NCBI RefSeq assembly: GCF_000203815.1
Contig: NW_004457729.1
Span: 1,984,674 to 2,048,673 of the forward strand
From: Cavenderia fasciculata
Taxonomy: Eukaryota > Evosea > Eumycetozoa > Acytosteliales > Cavenderiaceae
Length of the DNA stretch: 64,000 bases
Direction of reading: 5' to 3'
The notes under the pieces: model-generated
Seen by the model: the letters and a program-made list of their open reading frames with translations, nothing else
The model's database searches: none
Told to the model about the DNA's origin: nothing
Shown here: positions 12,584 through 24,330 of the stretch, piece by piece
Numbering within the stretch: the stretch's first letter is position 1
How the letters are laid out: the number at the start of each line of letters is the position of its first letter
Position numbers and translations under genes: made by a program

Positions 12584-13844
12584 CTAGTATGGTAAAACAT
12601 TATATGTTTCGGAGAAACTTGGTGGACAAGTTACATTTGAGAGCACTTGGTTACTTTCAAGATCATAAACCATGAAATAAGTTGGGTCACCGACAGACCA
12701 TGCATTGATAGCCAAGACAAAAGCAAGGCCATCTTGGAATCCTGAAACAATGTTGGTGTAGTAAGTGTCGAGACCAAAGCTAGGTTGGGTGTATGTGATT
12801 TTGCCACTTGAAATGTCCAATTGCATGGCCGAGAGTGGATGATAAGATGTCTTGGCAGTAACACCAATGATATAGTCACCAGAGAGTGTACCAAATTCGA
12901 TTATTTGATTGTATGAAAATCCAACTCCAAGATCAACACTACTGATAACTTGTTGTTTACGTAAATCAAAACCAAATAGATAATTACATCCTTGTGTTAT
13001 TTTACAGGTAATAATTTCTCCATTAACATTTTCTTCTTCTTCTTCTTCTTCTTGTTCGTGTTGTTGCTTATCATTCTAAAAACGATAAATAAAATAGGAT
13101 AAAGTTAATATCAAAAAAAAAAAAGATAGACAGATATAAATTAAATAATTACCAAGCCAAATGCATTGAACCAAACAATAGCACGGTTGGTAGTAAAATC
13201 AAATGTCATTTGTAAATTTACACCATTAATCTTATCAATAAATGTTGGTGATTTAATTGAAAATGATCTAAAATTATAATTGAGAAATAAATAAACAAAT
13301 AAACTATAAATTAATTATTTTGTTTGTAATACATACTTGTCTAATGAACCATCAATCATATTAAATCTATATAAATAGAAATTATTTGATCCTGTAAAGA
13401 GTGTATAGAATTGAGACCCGTCACCTGACAATATGGATGTTCCATACCCATATGAAGATGCTGGCGGTAAATTAAATGATTTTTCGATTGTACCAGTTTG
13501 CTATTTTCAAAAAATAATAAATTAATAATAAATCATTGACTATATTAAATGATGTTTAATCAATATAAACTTACAGTATTTAAATAAATTAGTTGGGGTT
13601 GATATGGGTATGTAATATAAGCAAGTACATCATCTTGGTAGGTGAGTGGTAGTACGAAACCACCAGTTTGAGGGAATACTAGTAATTGGTTTACATCACC
13701 TGTTTTAACATCCAAGGTTGTAAGATTTAATTTCTGTCCTCCTTCAACGATCAATACACCATTGTATGCTGCAGCAATATCGGATAATGATGCTATCATC
13801 ATCATCATCATTATCATTGAAACCAATAATACTAATCTTATCAT
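12584..13844 (-). CDS. Secreted protein of unknown function, probably beta-propeller-like
   Basis: Four exons (13844-13575, 13500-13337, 13267-13153, 13075-12584) join in frame to 346 residues. The N terminus is a Met-rich signal peptide (MIRLVLLVSMIMMM, cleavage likely near IAAAYNG). The mature part has recurring short beta-strand-like units with turns of the type GDGSQFYTLF, GSLDK and SSGKITY, as in surface beta-propellers that summarise values per blade. This resemblance is structural intuition only. An acidic Glu run (about residue 190) sits at the start of the last exon. There is no transmembrane segment or GPI-type tail, so secretion or lysosomal location is inferred. Confidence 0.85.
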
Positions 13845-14419
13845 TTTTATCTTTTATACCGTCGTATCTCTAATATAATACTATCTCTTGTTTTATTAGT
13901 AACTGCTAACTAATAATATTAATGATTGATTCATTTGATAAAGCCGACCAACTCTACTTATTCAACCCCCCATCTTAAGTCGAGAAATACGAAACCAGTT
14001 GACCTATTGTTTTACAAACAGAAATATCTGACACGACCCAAAATTTGATGATCATGACTATCTACTAAAACAGTCCTCTTAGTACCAAGAGATGTAAAAA
14101 GTGTAACATCTTTTTTTCAAAGATCAGATCTATAACAATCGTTGAAAGTTGGGCAATGTCAATAGTATTATTAATAAGTATTATTTATTTGATCCAAAAT
14201 TGGTAAAAATAATTTAAATATCATTTTTGATCAACTGTATCATGGAATAAATCAAAAAGTGGTTGTTTGAGTGTTGGTGCATTGCATGTTTAGAGCTCTG
14301 ACAAATAACATATACATTGGTTTGGTCTTCAATGATTGGAATATCTAAGGCATTGTCTTTTTTGATTCAAAAAAAAAAAAAAAACAGTTAATATTTATTT
14401 ATTATTTACAAGAGTAGGT
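13845..14419. other. Intergenic region
   Basis: The half near 13845 should hold the promoter of the minus-strand gene ending at 12584. The other half flanks the stop of the gene at 14420-14842. A+T-rich with an A-run near 14370; no gene, tRNA or repeat recognised. Confidence 0.4.
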
Positions 14420-14842
14420 CTATTTTTTTTTGTTTTTTGAATCAAAGGCAAAGTCGATACAGTTTTGAGCAACTTCTAAGACTTGACCAACATTTCTAAA
14501 ATGTTCAGAAGTATTTTTAATACGACCATTTAGTTGTAATGCAATGATCACCCCACAAGCACAGGTGCCACCAACCGTGATTGATGCCAACATTATATAT
14601 CTAGCATTTGGATTTTGGATTGCCCGATATATGGAACGATAAGATTCTTTGGTACCAGTTAATATTGCAATGGGGATGGTCAACTTTGAATTGAGGGGTC
14701 TTATGTTTCTTAACTTGCTTGCAAAGTCTGTGAGATGGTTGTCCAATGCTAACCATAACTGTTTTCCAATTTTTCTTAGTTCCTTGAAGACTGATGGTAG
14801 ATGTTTGGATATAAAGGAAACTAAAGATTTGATATTATACAT
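14420..14842 (-). CDS. Small predicted membrane-associated protein, unknown family
   Basis: A 140-codon frame with an N-terminal amphipathic region (MYNIKSLVSFISKHLPS), a basic middle part and one hydrophobic stretch near residues 88-108 (IMLASITVGGTCACGVIIAL) that could span a membrane. The C terminus is Lys/Asn-rich. A possible alternative 5' structure exists: ATG at about 14880 followed by gtaaat, with an acceptor ctttag just inside the current frame, which would replace the first residues. A broken duplicate lies at 12190-12420, showing that this sequence is a duplicated gene unit. No function is assigned. Confidence 0.65.
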   Translation of the reverse strand: MYNIKSLVSFISKHLPSVFKELRKIGKQLWLALDNHLTDFASKLRNIRPLNSKLTIPIAILTGTKESYRSIYRAIQNPNARYIMLASITVGGTCACGVIIALQLNGRIKNTSEHFRNVGQVLEVAQNCIDFAFDSKNKKK

Positions 14843-15103
14843 TATTTAAGATAAAAAGATTTTAAAAAGTGATTTACCATTGTTTGTTGTTTTTAGTGAA
14901 AGTGATCAAGTCTCTACAGGGAATCAAAAAAAAAAAACAAATCAAAATTAATTAAATAAATAAAATTAAAGGTATTCACTTGCCCCCATTAAAAAAAATA
15001 GACCAACATCTACAAAAACAACAACAATACATCAACAATGTGGACTTCATTTTTAATACTCGAGTTTTATTGTATTTAAATGATGATGATGATGATTAAT
15101 CGT

Positions 15104-16255
15104 TTAAGCATGACTGTAAGGTGGAGTACAAGTAACGGCAAACAATTGGTTGTATTGGGTGCATTGTTGAAAATTGGGACCAGAACCAGAACTGGAGGGT
15201 TTGATGGAACAACCATTTTGTGAAGATGAGCCTGATCCACCAGAACCTGAAATAGTACCTCCACCAGTGAGCATTTGTGAACCATATGGATCACCGGATG
15301 AATACTTGCCTGTTGACATGACACTACCAGCAGGACCAGAAGTTGTTTGGAAGTTTCCATTGTAATAATTGTAATTTTCGTTGTATTTTTCGTTGCAAAG
15401 GAGGAGACCAAAGACAACAACATTAACATTGGTTGGACCACTACCTGATCCTGTGCCACTTCCTGAACCACTGTAAGCTCCATCGGTTGCAGTTCCACTA
15501 TCGAAAATGACTCCTACACCTTGGTCATCAACATCATCATCATCGTCAGTGACTACTAGACTTGGGTTGCCAAAGTTAATTTCATCCAAGAATTCAAAGT
15601 ATCTGTCGAGGAAATCAAGAGTTGATTTCTTGCCATCGAAATTGTCATAACTAGCATAACCAGAGGAGGCTGATCCACTAGAACCAGAACCAGAACCAGT
15701 TAAGGGATTTCCAGAGGAGGCAGAAGAAGAATGACCAGAAGAGGCAGAGGAAGAACCACTGGTGGGGATGCTACCTCTTCCGACAACCATACACTTGTAG
15801 GTTGGAACCCATTTTGAGACTTGTATTTGCATGGTGGTATTGTCACAAGTGGTGTAGGTATTGTAGGACAATGAACGAGGTGGTATTGATGGCTCACTTG
15901 ACGAACAAGTATAAGTCTTGTAGAAACCATAGATTTGAGAGGCAGTATTACAGACACCCGATTTGTATTCAGTAGTGTTGGTGATGGTGGTTTGACATTG
16001 ATTGTCTTTGAATTGTTCAACTGTGATGATATTGTTGTTGCAAGACACTTGTTGTCCAATTACACATGAACCCGATAGTACAATAGTACCACCAATACTA
16101 GAACTATCCAAATCACATCCTTCTTCATTAAAAGTTTCAATCAATACCCATGAGTTTGTGTTGGTTGTATCAGCATTACTACCATCTACAAAAATAGAAA
16201 GAGTAAAGATTGTTACTAATACTAATACTAATACTAATGAATGATTACTTTTCAT
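15104..16255 (-). CDS. Secreted Cys-rich/Ser-Gly-rich protein, tandem family member 1
   Basis: Intronless, 383 residues. A signal peptide (residues 1-25) is followed by an N-terminal domain with eight cysteines, starting NSWVLIETFNEEGC and ending near YKC. A Ser/Gly-rich linker, a conserved LDRYFEFLDEINF segment, an acidic Asp run and a second Ser/Gly-rich stretch come next. A C-terminal module holds four cysteines and ends TCTPPYSHA. The same order is found in the two neighbouring genes, so this is a tandem family. There are many N-glycosylation sites (NTT, NAT-like) in the Cys domain. No known family is recognised; an extracellular matrix or sheath role is a guess from composition. Confidence 0.88.
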   Translation of the reverse strand: MKSNHSLVLVLVLVTIFTLSIFVDGSNADTTNTNSWVLIETFNEEGCDLDSSSIGGTIVLSGSCVIGQQVSCNNNIITVEQFKDNQCQTTITNTTEYKSGVCNTASQIYGFYKTYTCSSSEPSIPPRSLSYNTYTTCDNTTMQIQVSKWVPTYKCMVVGRGSIPTSGSSSASSGHSSSASSGNPLTGSGSGSSGSASSGYASYDNFDGKKSTLDFLDRYFEFLDEINFGNPSLVVTDDDDDVDDQGVGVIFDSGTATDGAYSGSGSGTGSGSGPTNVNVVVFGLLLCNEKYNENYNYYNGNFQTTSGPAGSVMSTGKYSSGDPYGSQMLTGGGTISGSGGSGSSSQNGCSIKPSSSGSGPNFQQCTQYNQLFAVTCTPPYSHA

Positions 16256-16390
16256 TTCTATCTAGATGAATATTGATTGATAAATAAAACTATGACAACA
16301 ACAAGAAAGGTGAAGGTGATTGAACCGTTGAAAGTGTAAAAGGAAGGTTCTAGTAATCTAGATATTTTTAGTCCTGACCTTGAGGACGTC

Positions 16391-16419
16391 CATCCAATTG
16401 TCTACGTGGTCATTTTCAA
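16391..16419. promoter_or_regulatory. 29-bp element shared with the upstream region of the third family member
   Basis: The stretch beginning catccaattg and ending cattttcaa is identical to 19310-19338. It lies 136 bp before the ATG of the first family gene, versus 158 bp at the third. Its core tctacgtggt contains ACGT. The surrounding flanks are alignable but diverged, so it is either a conserved control element or the best-kept part of the duplicated promoter. Confidence 0.55.
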
Positions 16420-16621
16420 CAACCACAAGAAACCGATAGATAGATAGAAAATGTTATATATGTGTATAATAATAAATAAATAATTTAACTCTCTTGAGTG
16501 TTTATCTTTATCAAAAAAAAAAAGAAAAGTCTAACACAAAGTAAAGCGATCATTCATTCATTCATTTTAATAATACTCTTTATTTATAAATATAAAATGC
16601 TTTATTATATTATATTATATT

Positions 16622-17764
16622 TTAAGCATGAGTGTAAGGTGGAGTACAAGTAACAGCGATCAATTGATTTTGGTAGCATTGTTGAGTATTCTTACCTATG
16701 CTAGTAACGACTGCCTGGATAGAACAACTATTTGGTGAAGATATACCGCTACCACCACTGCCACTACCACTGCCACCTCCACTACTACCACTGCCACCAC
16801 TTTTTGTTGGAATGCCCATTTGTGAACCATATGGATCACCTGTTGAATACTTGCCCGTTGACATGACACCACTATGTGTAGCTGAACCTGTTGGTATTTG
16901 ATTGGCATAGGTGTTGTAGGAATTGTAGGTTTGGTTACAAAGGACGATACCATACATTGCACTGTTGAATGGACCACCTCCCGATGATCCTGTACCTGTT
17001 CCATATCCAGTACCTGTTTGGACTCCTCCAGAACCTGATCCGATACGATGTGATACCTTGAATAGATCTTCTTCTTCTTCTTCTTCAATAGTAGTTGGAA
17101 AGTTAATTTCATCCAAGAAATCAAAGTATCTATCTAGGATATCAACTGTTGAAATCTGGTTGTTGAATTGGTTAGAGTTGAAATTGTGGTGATTTCTCAA
17201 GACTGATCCTGAACTTGAACCAGATCCAGATCCAGAACCTGAACCAGAAGAGATAGTGGCAGAGGCAGACGCAGATTCAGTACCAGTACCAGGAGTAGAA
17301 CCTCTTAGGATAGCCATACACTTGTAAGATGGGATCCAACGCAGGGTTTCTAGTTGTTTGTTGGTTTGTTGACATGTACTGTAGGTAGAAATGGCCAATG
17401 AACGAGCTGGGTATGATGGAGTAGTGGCAGAACAAGTAAAAGTCTTGTAGAAACCATTGTCTTGAGAGACTGTGTAACATACACCCGAGGAGTGTTCAGT
17501 AGTGTTGGTGACGGTGGTTTGACATTCCTTATCTTTGTATTGTTCAACTGTGACGATATTATTGTTGGTGTTGCAAGATACTTGTTGTCCATTGATACAT
17601 GTACCAGATATTAAAACAATACCACCAATACTTGAACTATCCGAATCACACTTTGGTTCATTAAAAGTTTCAATTGTCACCCATGAGTTTGTGTTGGTAG
17701 CATTAACAACACTAAAATTAAAGAAGATTGCTACTACGAATACTAATAATAATGAATAATTCAT
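16622..17764 (-). CDS. Secreted Cys-rich/Ser-Gly-rich protein, tandem family member 2
   Basis: Intronless, 380 residues, same architecture as its two neighbours: signal peptide (MNYSLLLVFVVAIFFNFS), eight-Cys domain beginning NSWVTIETFNEPKC, Ser/Gly linker, LDRYFDFLDEINF, acidic Glu run, Gly/Ser-rich stretch and a four-Cys C-terminal module ending TCTPPYTHA. It is the most diverged of the three: the acidic run is Glu rather than Asp, and the linker is richer in Thr/Gly. Its upstream DNA lacks the 29-bp element shared by the other two, so its regulation may differ. Function unknown. Confidence 0.88.
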   Translation of the reverse strand: MNYSLLLVFVVAIFFNFSVVNATNTNSWVTIETFNEPKCDSDSSSIGGIVLISGTCINGQQVSCNTNNNIVTVEQYKDKECQTTVTNTTEHSSGVCYTVSQDNGFYKTFTCSATTPSYPARSLAISTYSTCQQTNKQLETLRWIPSYKCMAILRGSTPGTGTESASASATISSGSGSGSGSGSSSGSVLRNHHNFNSNQFNNQISTVDILDRYFDFLDEINFPTTIEEEEEEDLFKVSHRIGSGSGGVQTGTGYGTGTGSSGGGPFNSAMYGIVLCNQTYNSYNTYANQIPTGSATHSGVMSTGKYSTGDPYGSQMGIPTKSGGSGSSGGGSGSGSGGSGISSPNSCSIQAVVTSIGKNTQQCYQNQLIAVTCTPPYTHA

Positions 17765-17976
17765 TTCTATCTATTTTAATAGTAGTGAATGTTGAAATTG
17801 ATGATGATGATTTATAAGTGTGAAGCTTTTTGGTATCCCAAAGCGATAGGTTTCTCGAACCCATATTGAATTGAGCTCGGAAAACTCTTGAAAATATCTA
17901 GTTAAATTTCTTGAGGATGAGGAAATTTGGATCTTGCATTTTCAATCGAAATAATTGTTTTATTTTCTTTAATTGT

Positions 17977-19104
17977 TTAAGCATGACTATATGGTGGAGT
18001 ACAAGTAACGGCAAACCATTGACCACTGTCACATTCTTGATAATTGTTTGTGAAACCAACACTAGCGGGCTTGATGGAACAACCATTTTGTGAAGATGAA
18101 CCTGATCCATCAGAACCAGAACCTCCTGTTGAACCACTACCACTAGACCACTGGCCATATGGTTGGCCAGATGAATACTTGCCCGTTGACATGACACTAC
18201 CAGCGCCGGCTGTTTGGAAGTATCCATTGTGATAACTGTGATTTTCACTGTAGTTTTGGCCGCAACGGAGAAAAGTAAAGACAACAATATTGATTGGACC
18301 ACTACTACCCGATCCTGAACCACTTCCACCACTTGCACTTGCAGTTGAATATGCAGTTCCAGAGTCTACCATGATTCCTACTCCTTGGTCATCAACAACA
18401 TCATCATCATCATTGACTAGACTTGGGTTGCCAAAGTTAATTTCATCCAAGAATTTAAAGTATCTGTCGAGGTTGCTATCAATCGAGGCAGTTGAAATCT
18501 TGTCTTTTCCTGATGATCCAGAACTAGATCCTGATCCTGATCCCGAACCTGATCCAGAACCTGATACTGATGATCCAGAACTAAAACCAGAACCAGAGGA
18601 ACTAGAACCAGAAGAAGCATGGCCAGAAGAGGCAGAGGCAGAACCACCACTACTACTTTTGTTGGGGATGCTACCTCTTCTGACAGCCACACACTTGTAG
18701 CATGGAGCCCACTGTGACACTTGTATTTGCATGGTGGCACTGTCACATGTCGTGTAGGTAGTCAAGGACAATGAACGAGGTGGTATTGATGGTTCACTTG
18801 TCGAACAAGTGTAAGTCTTGTAGAAACCATAGATTTGAGAGACTGTGTTGCATTCACCAGATGTGTATTCAGTGGTGTTGGTGATGTTGGTTCGACATCC
18901 GGGATCTTTATATTGTTCAACTGTAACAGTATTGTTGTCAGTGTTGCAATACACTCGTTGTCCAGTGATGCATGTACCTGATAGTAACATTGTACCACCA
19001 ATACTTGAACTATCCAAATCACATCCTTCTTCATTAAAAGTTTCAATCAATACCCATGAGTTTGAGTTGGTTGTGTCAGCATTACTACCAAGTGTAAAGA
19101 TTAC

Positions 19105-19139
<35 letters not shown>

Positions 19140-19152
19140 GATTATTTTTCAT
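17977..19152 (-). CDS. Secreted Cys-rich/Ser-Gly-rich protein, tandem family member 3
   Basis: Intronless, 391 residues. The signal peptide contains a Leu run encoded by an expanded TTA/TTG-type repeat (about 19098-19138 on the plus strand as a TAA/AAT run). The eight-Cys domain (NSWVLIETFNEEGC) and C-terminal module (TCTPPYSHA) are nearly the same as in member 1. The Ser/Gly linker is longer, with GSGSGSG repeats before LDRYFKFLDEINF and an Asp run. Similar upstream DNA shows that members 1 and 3 are the closer pair although member 2 lies between them. Function unknown. Confidence 0.88.
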
Positions 19153-19309
19153 TTCTATCTAGATGAATAAATATTGATTGATTGATTGAAATGAATGATT
19201 AATAACAAAACAAAAGATTAATGGTGAACGTTGAAACCATTGAAAGTGTAAAAGAAAAGTTCAAACAACCCTTACCTCCTCTAGAGATATTTTCGGTTCA
19301 TTCCTTATC

Positions 19310-19338
19310 CATCCAATTGTCTACGTGGTCATTTTCAA
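19310..19338. promoter_or_regulatory. 29-bp element shared with the upstream region of the first family member
   Basis: Identical to 16391-16419, placed 158 bp before the ATG at 19152. Weaker flanking similarity (for example gaaagtgtaaaag near 19240 and 16330) shows that the promoter was duplicated with the gene. Confidence 0.55.
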
Positions 19339-19584
19339 TACAGATAGGAGTAGATAGATATTGAATAAAAGAAGATAATAATAATGATACTCACGCGTTT
19401 CATCTTTGTTTTGGAAAATTAAAAAAAAAATAGAAAAAAAAAAAAAAAAAAAAACTCCAAAGAGTTGATGAAGATGCACTTTGATTACTAATGTATATGC
19501 GCTTGTACAAACATTTTAATAGATAGATATATATAAATAGATAGATAGATAGATAGAAGAGAGGAGAGGAAAGGAAAGAAAACG

Positions 19585-20991
19585 ATGAACGTTAGGAAAT
19601 TACAAGGTACCTTTAACAAAATGATGACTGATTAACTTTGAGAGAGAACTTCCTTTTCTTATCTTATCTTATCTTTTTATCTTTTCATTTTCTAGGAGAG
19701 ATTGATAAGACTATTAAAAAAGTAGGAGATGGAGTAATAGAATTTGATTCTATATTGAAAAAGGTTTATTCAGCAACTAGTAGCAATCAAAGAGAAAAGT
19801 ATGAAGGTGATTTGAAAAAGGAGATTAAAAAGTTACAAAGATATAGAGATCAAATCAAAGGTTGGATAAGTAACAATGAAGTTAAAAATAAAACTCCTCT
19901 TGTTGATTGTAGAAAATTAGTTGAACAAGTAAGAGAAATAGAAATAGAAAAAGAAATAGAAAAGAAAAAAGAAAAAAGAGATATAATATGTTTACATTTC
20001 TCTAACTATATTTTCTTCTTTTTATTTATATTTTAGAAAATGGAACAATTTAAAGTATGTGAAAAAGAATCAAAAACTAAAGCATATTCAAAAGAAGGAT
20101 TGGGAGGTGCCATTGCAAAGGATAGTGATACAAAGATTCAAGTTAGATATTGGACAAGCAAAGCTATATCGAATTTGAAAACACAGATTGATCAATTTGA
20201 AACCGACATTGACAATATACAAAATGCACAACGCAAGCGAAAGACTGATAGTTCTGGGAAGCTTGAAGTCATTCAAAAGCATCTTGAACGTCATAAACAC
20301 CATTACAGGGCACTCGACTATTTGGCCCGTGTCATGGAATCGGATCGTGTCGCTGCCGATGAAATCGATCGACTAAAGGAAAGTGTAGAATACTATATCG
20401 AAAACTATGAAGATGAAAATTGTGAAGAACCAGACGATATCTATGGTGGTTTTAATCTAAAAATCACTGAAGATGGTGATGAATATGATATCACTATCGA
20501 TGAATCTGAATCTGATATCGATGATGATGATGATATTGATGATTCTTCAGATGAAACTACAAATGAAGATAATGATGAAATTAATAATAACTTGAATTTA
20601 ATTGGAGGTAAAAAAAAAAAAATAGAAATAGAAATAGAAAACAAAAACAAAGAATTTTAATATTTATTAATCTTTTTTATTTATATTTAGATGATGGAAA
20701 TTATAATATTTCTTCTGTAAAAGATATTAAACCACCTCAAAATATTTCTACTCCTCCTCCTCTAATTAATAATAGTAGTATTGGTAGTAGTAGTAGTATT
20801 GGTAGTAGTAGTAGTATTGGTAGTAGTAGTAATAATCCTAGAATGCCATCACCAACAACAGTTTTACAACAACAACAACAACCAACTTCTAGAAATTCAC
20901 CATCTCCAACTATATTATCAAATCCTTCTGTTGTAGCCATTCCACAACAATCAAATCATAATGTACAATCTAAACAATCAAATGTAAATGT

Positions 20992-21026
<35 letters not shown>

Positions 21027-22257
21027 TGCAACAACAACCTTTGACACCAAATACAATGTATCCATCATCTTTGGGTAATATTCCAATGTCTCAAAGATTA
21101 CAACAAGCTCAAATTCAACAACAGCAACAACAACAACAACAGTTACAACAACAACAATTGCAACAACAACAACAACAACAACAATTACATCAAAACAAGG
21201 ATGCACAAATTCAAATGATGCAACAATTAATTCAACAACAACAATTACAACAACAACAACAACAATATGGAGGAATGAGAAAATCTCAACCATCTTATCA
21301 ACAACAACCAAGATCTTCAATGGATGATTTAAATGAATTAAAAGATGGAATGTCACAAATTAATCTTGGTAAACAACACATTTCACCACCTCATTCTTCT
21401 CCACCAATCTATGATCAAAGTGGTAATATTATTGGTGGTAGCGGTGATGATACCAAAAACAATGAAACTTTTGATTCTGGTTCAAATTTCTATCCTGGTA
21501 CTTTGGCTGAATTATCATCTGCTACCATGTCTAGAATTGGTACAAATGATAACAGTAGTAATCAAATGTTACATCAACAAATGTTATTACAACAACAACA
21601 ATTACAATTACAACAACAACAACAACAACAATTGCAACATCAACAATTACATCAAGCTCAACAAGTTCAACAACAACAACAGTTACATTTTCAACAACAA
21701 CAACAACAACAACAAGCTCAACAAGGTAATCTTGAAAATTCAATTAGACAATATGAAGATAATCTTTCAATAACTAGAATAATGATGGAAACTAGTTTTA
21801 AAAATTTACCAGATTATAAAGATTATGAAAGGTAAATAGAAAAAATAGAAAATAGAAAAAGAAACTTTATTAACTATTTATTTTTTATTTATTTTTTAGA
21901 TTGCCACCATATATGCCAAAAACACAAAAATTACAAACACCAAATTATTATCCTCAACATCCATTACCATTATTTGAGAATCCAATTGTTTATGAAAAGT
22001 TTGATATCGATACATTATTTTTCATCTTTTATTTTAAACAAGGAACCTATCAACAATTCTTGGCATCGAGAGAATTGAAAAAACAAGGTTGGAGATATCA
22101 CAAGAAATACCTAACTTGGTTTAGAAGACACGAAGAACCAAAATACATTACAACCGAATATGAACAAGGAACTTATGTCTACTTTGACTATGAAACTGGT
22201 TGGTGCCAAAGAAAGAAAACTGAATTTACTTTTGAATATAGATATTTAGAAGAATAA
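19585..22257 (+). CDS. not3: CCR4-NOT complex subunit NOT3
   Basis: Five exons (19585-19606, 19696-19928, 20037-20607, 20691-21831, 21900-22257) give 774 residues. The N-terminal NOT3/5 coiled-coil domain (residues about 3-240) has the hallmarks [31 protein letters not shown] and [13 protein letters not shown]-like text (here [13 protein letters not shown]). Acidic and long poly-Gln regions fill the middle. The C-terminal NOT2/3/5 box ([19 protein letters not shown] to [11 protein letters not shown]) anchors the protein in the complex. CCR4-NOT removes poly(A) tails and represses translation in the cytoplasm. The first exon is only 22 nt; its frame supplies MNVRKLQG, which matches the family start. 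Confidence 0.96.
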
Positions 22258-22477
22258 ATAAAAATATAAATAAAAATTGAATAAATAAAAAAAAAAAAAA
22301 AAAAAAACGAAATCCATCAACTCACCATCTTTCATCGAATTTGTGTTGATCATGGTGCGCAGTGAACCATGTGCGAAAAAGAACCACTTTATTGGGGCAA
22401 AAAACAGACAACCTCTATACCAACACAGTTTCAATTGTTCTTTTTTTATTCTATTTATAAAACATATACACACAACA

Positions 22478-24110
22478 ATGAAATATTTATATTCATATAT
22501 ATTTATATATATATTAATATTTATTGTTTTAAATTTATCACTATCTTTTGGACAAACACAACAAGATTTATATTATACACAATCAGATACAGATTTAAAC
22601 CTTGTTCAAGGAGCATTTGGAATTAAAAATTTGATTATTGGATCAGATAGTACAAGTAATATAACACTGCGTATTGGTATTGGTGTGACTGTTTATGAAG
22701 ATTTAATCTTGTTTGATCAATCACGTAGTATTGTAAACTATACAACCAAAGATGATATCCTCACTGTTAAAGGTAATATGGATATATCTGGTGAATTTAG
22801 ATCAATCAATAATGTAATGGAAATTGAAACAAATACAATCAATATTACAAATAGTGGTCGGTTCATTGTTGAAAATGCTCAAAACTCAAACATTCGTGCC
22901 GATATTTTAAATGTTGGTCAATTCACTTCAAATGCTTCAAATTCAAATATCAATGGTTTATTTATAAATTTAAATCAAACTATATTAATTGATTCTGATT
23001 TTAACCTATACAATGTAAATAACAAAATATATAGAAAAAGAAATAGAAATGGAATATTTATTTATTTACTTTTTTTTTTTTAATTAGTCTACGATATTAA
23101 AATATAATTCAAGTTTTATTATAAATTCAACAACTATACAAAATATTGGAAATATGGAATCAAATGGATTAATATTTATAGATTCTAATAGTTTTATAGT
23201 AAATAATGAACAAGGTTTAATGAAATTTAATAATAGTATTAGATTAATCAACAATGATACTACATCCTCCTCTTCCACTTCATCATTTATAAATAATGGA
23301 ATCATTGAAATTATTAGTGGTAGTTCAGATGAAGATTCAGATGATGAAGATGATGTATTTATTGATGTACCAGTTAGAAATAATGGAGTATTTATGGTAT
23401 CTAAAAATACTACAATTCATACACTTGTTCAACCACTTCAAGGTTCATTGGTGGTATCAAATAATGCAAGTGTCTCTTCAAATCAAACAATTAATTTGGA
23501 TGGTCAATTAATGGGTAATGGAACGATTAGAGGTTCAGTTGAAAATAAGGAATTGTTGGTTGGTGATGAAAAGAGTATTAGTCAATTGACCATCGTTGGT
23601 AATTATAGTGAAAGTAATGATAGTCGTGATATTGGTACTGGTAGTAGATTTTTAATGACCATCGTATCATTTAATACATCTGATCATTTAAATGTTACAG
23701 AAACGGCAACATTTGGTCAAAATGGAACTATAACAATCAGAGTCAATCAAAATCTAAAAGATCAAATGAATATGACTGTAATGACTCATCAACAAAAAGT
23801 TGGTCAACCAAAATCAATTAAAATTTTAACTTATGATCCCAATAATAATAATAATAATAACAAAGACAATTCAAATTGTCATTCATATGAACATGGAAAC
23901 AACAAATTAGTAGTACTTGTAAATTATAATTGTCCAGATGAAAATGGTACAAATGGATCATTGACAGGTGCACAAATAGCAGGAATTGTAGTTGGGTCAG
24001 TGGTTGGTGGTTTGATGGTAGTGGCAGGTATTTCTTATTTCATATTTAAAAAAATTAAATATACTTCAACTGGTCTAAAATTAACAAAAACAATGAGAAA
24101 TCTAAAATAA
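22478..24110 (+). CDS. Type I membrane protein with repetitive beta-rich ectodomain
   Basis: Two exons (22478-23014, 23088-24110) give 519 residues. A signal peptide (residues 1-23, ending LSFGQT) is followed by an ectodomain rich in Asn, Ser, Thr and Ile with many N-glycosylation sites. Short repeated phrases such as NNVMEIETNTINI, SNGLIFIDSN and NNGVFMV suggest a right-handed beta-helix type of fold. A C-terminal transmembrane helix (about 462-487, IAGIVVGSVVGGLMVVAG) is followed by a short basic tail. No family name is recognised; a cell-surface or adhesive role is possible. Confidence 0.87.
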
Positions 24111-24330
24111 ATAAAAAAAAGTAAACAAATAAATATAAAGATAGACTTTTTTAAAAAAGGCAATAAATTAATGGGTGTGTGTTCTTTGAAAAAAAAAATG
24201 GGTCGTGAAAAATAAAAAAACCTCTTGCCTTTGTCCCCTTTCTTTTTTTTAACTTCACCTTTTTTTTTACAGAATTATCATTTTCTATCTCTCACTCTCT
24301 ATATTATTATTACTTTTATATATATAAATC

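Noticed and set aside
20991-21356. Poly-Val minus-strand frames
   Set aside because: Complement of CAA-type glutamine repeats in NOT3.
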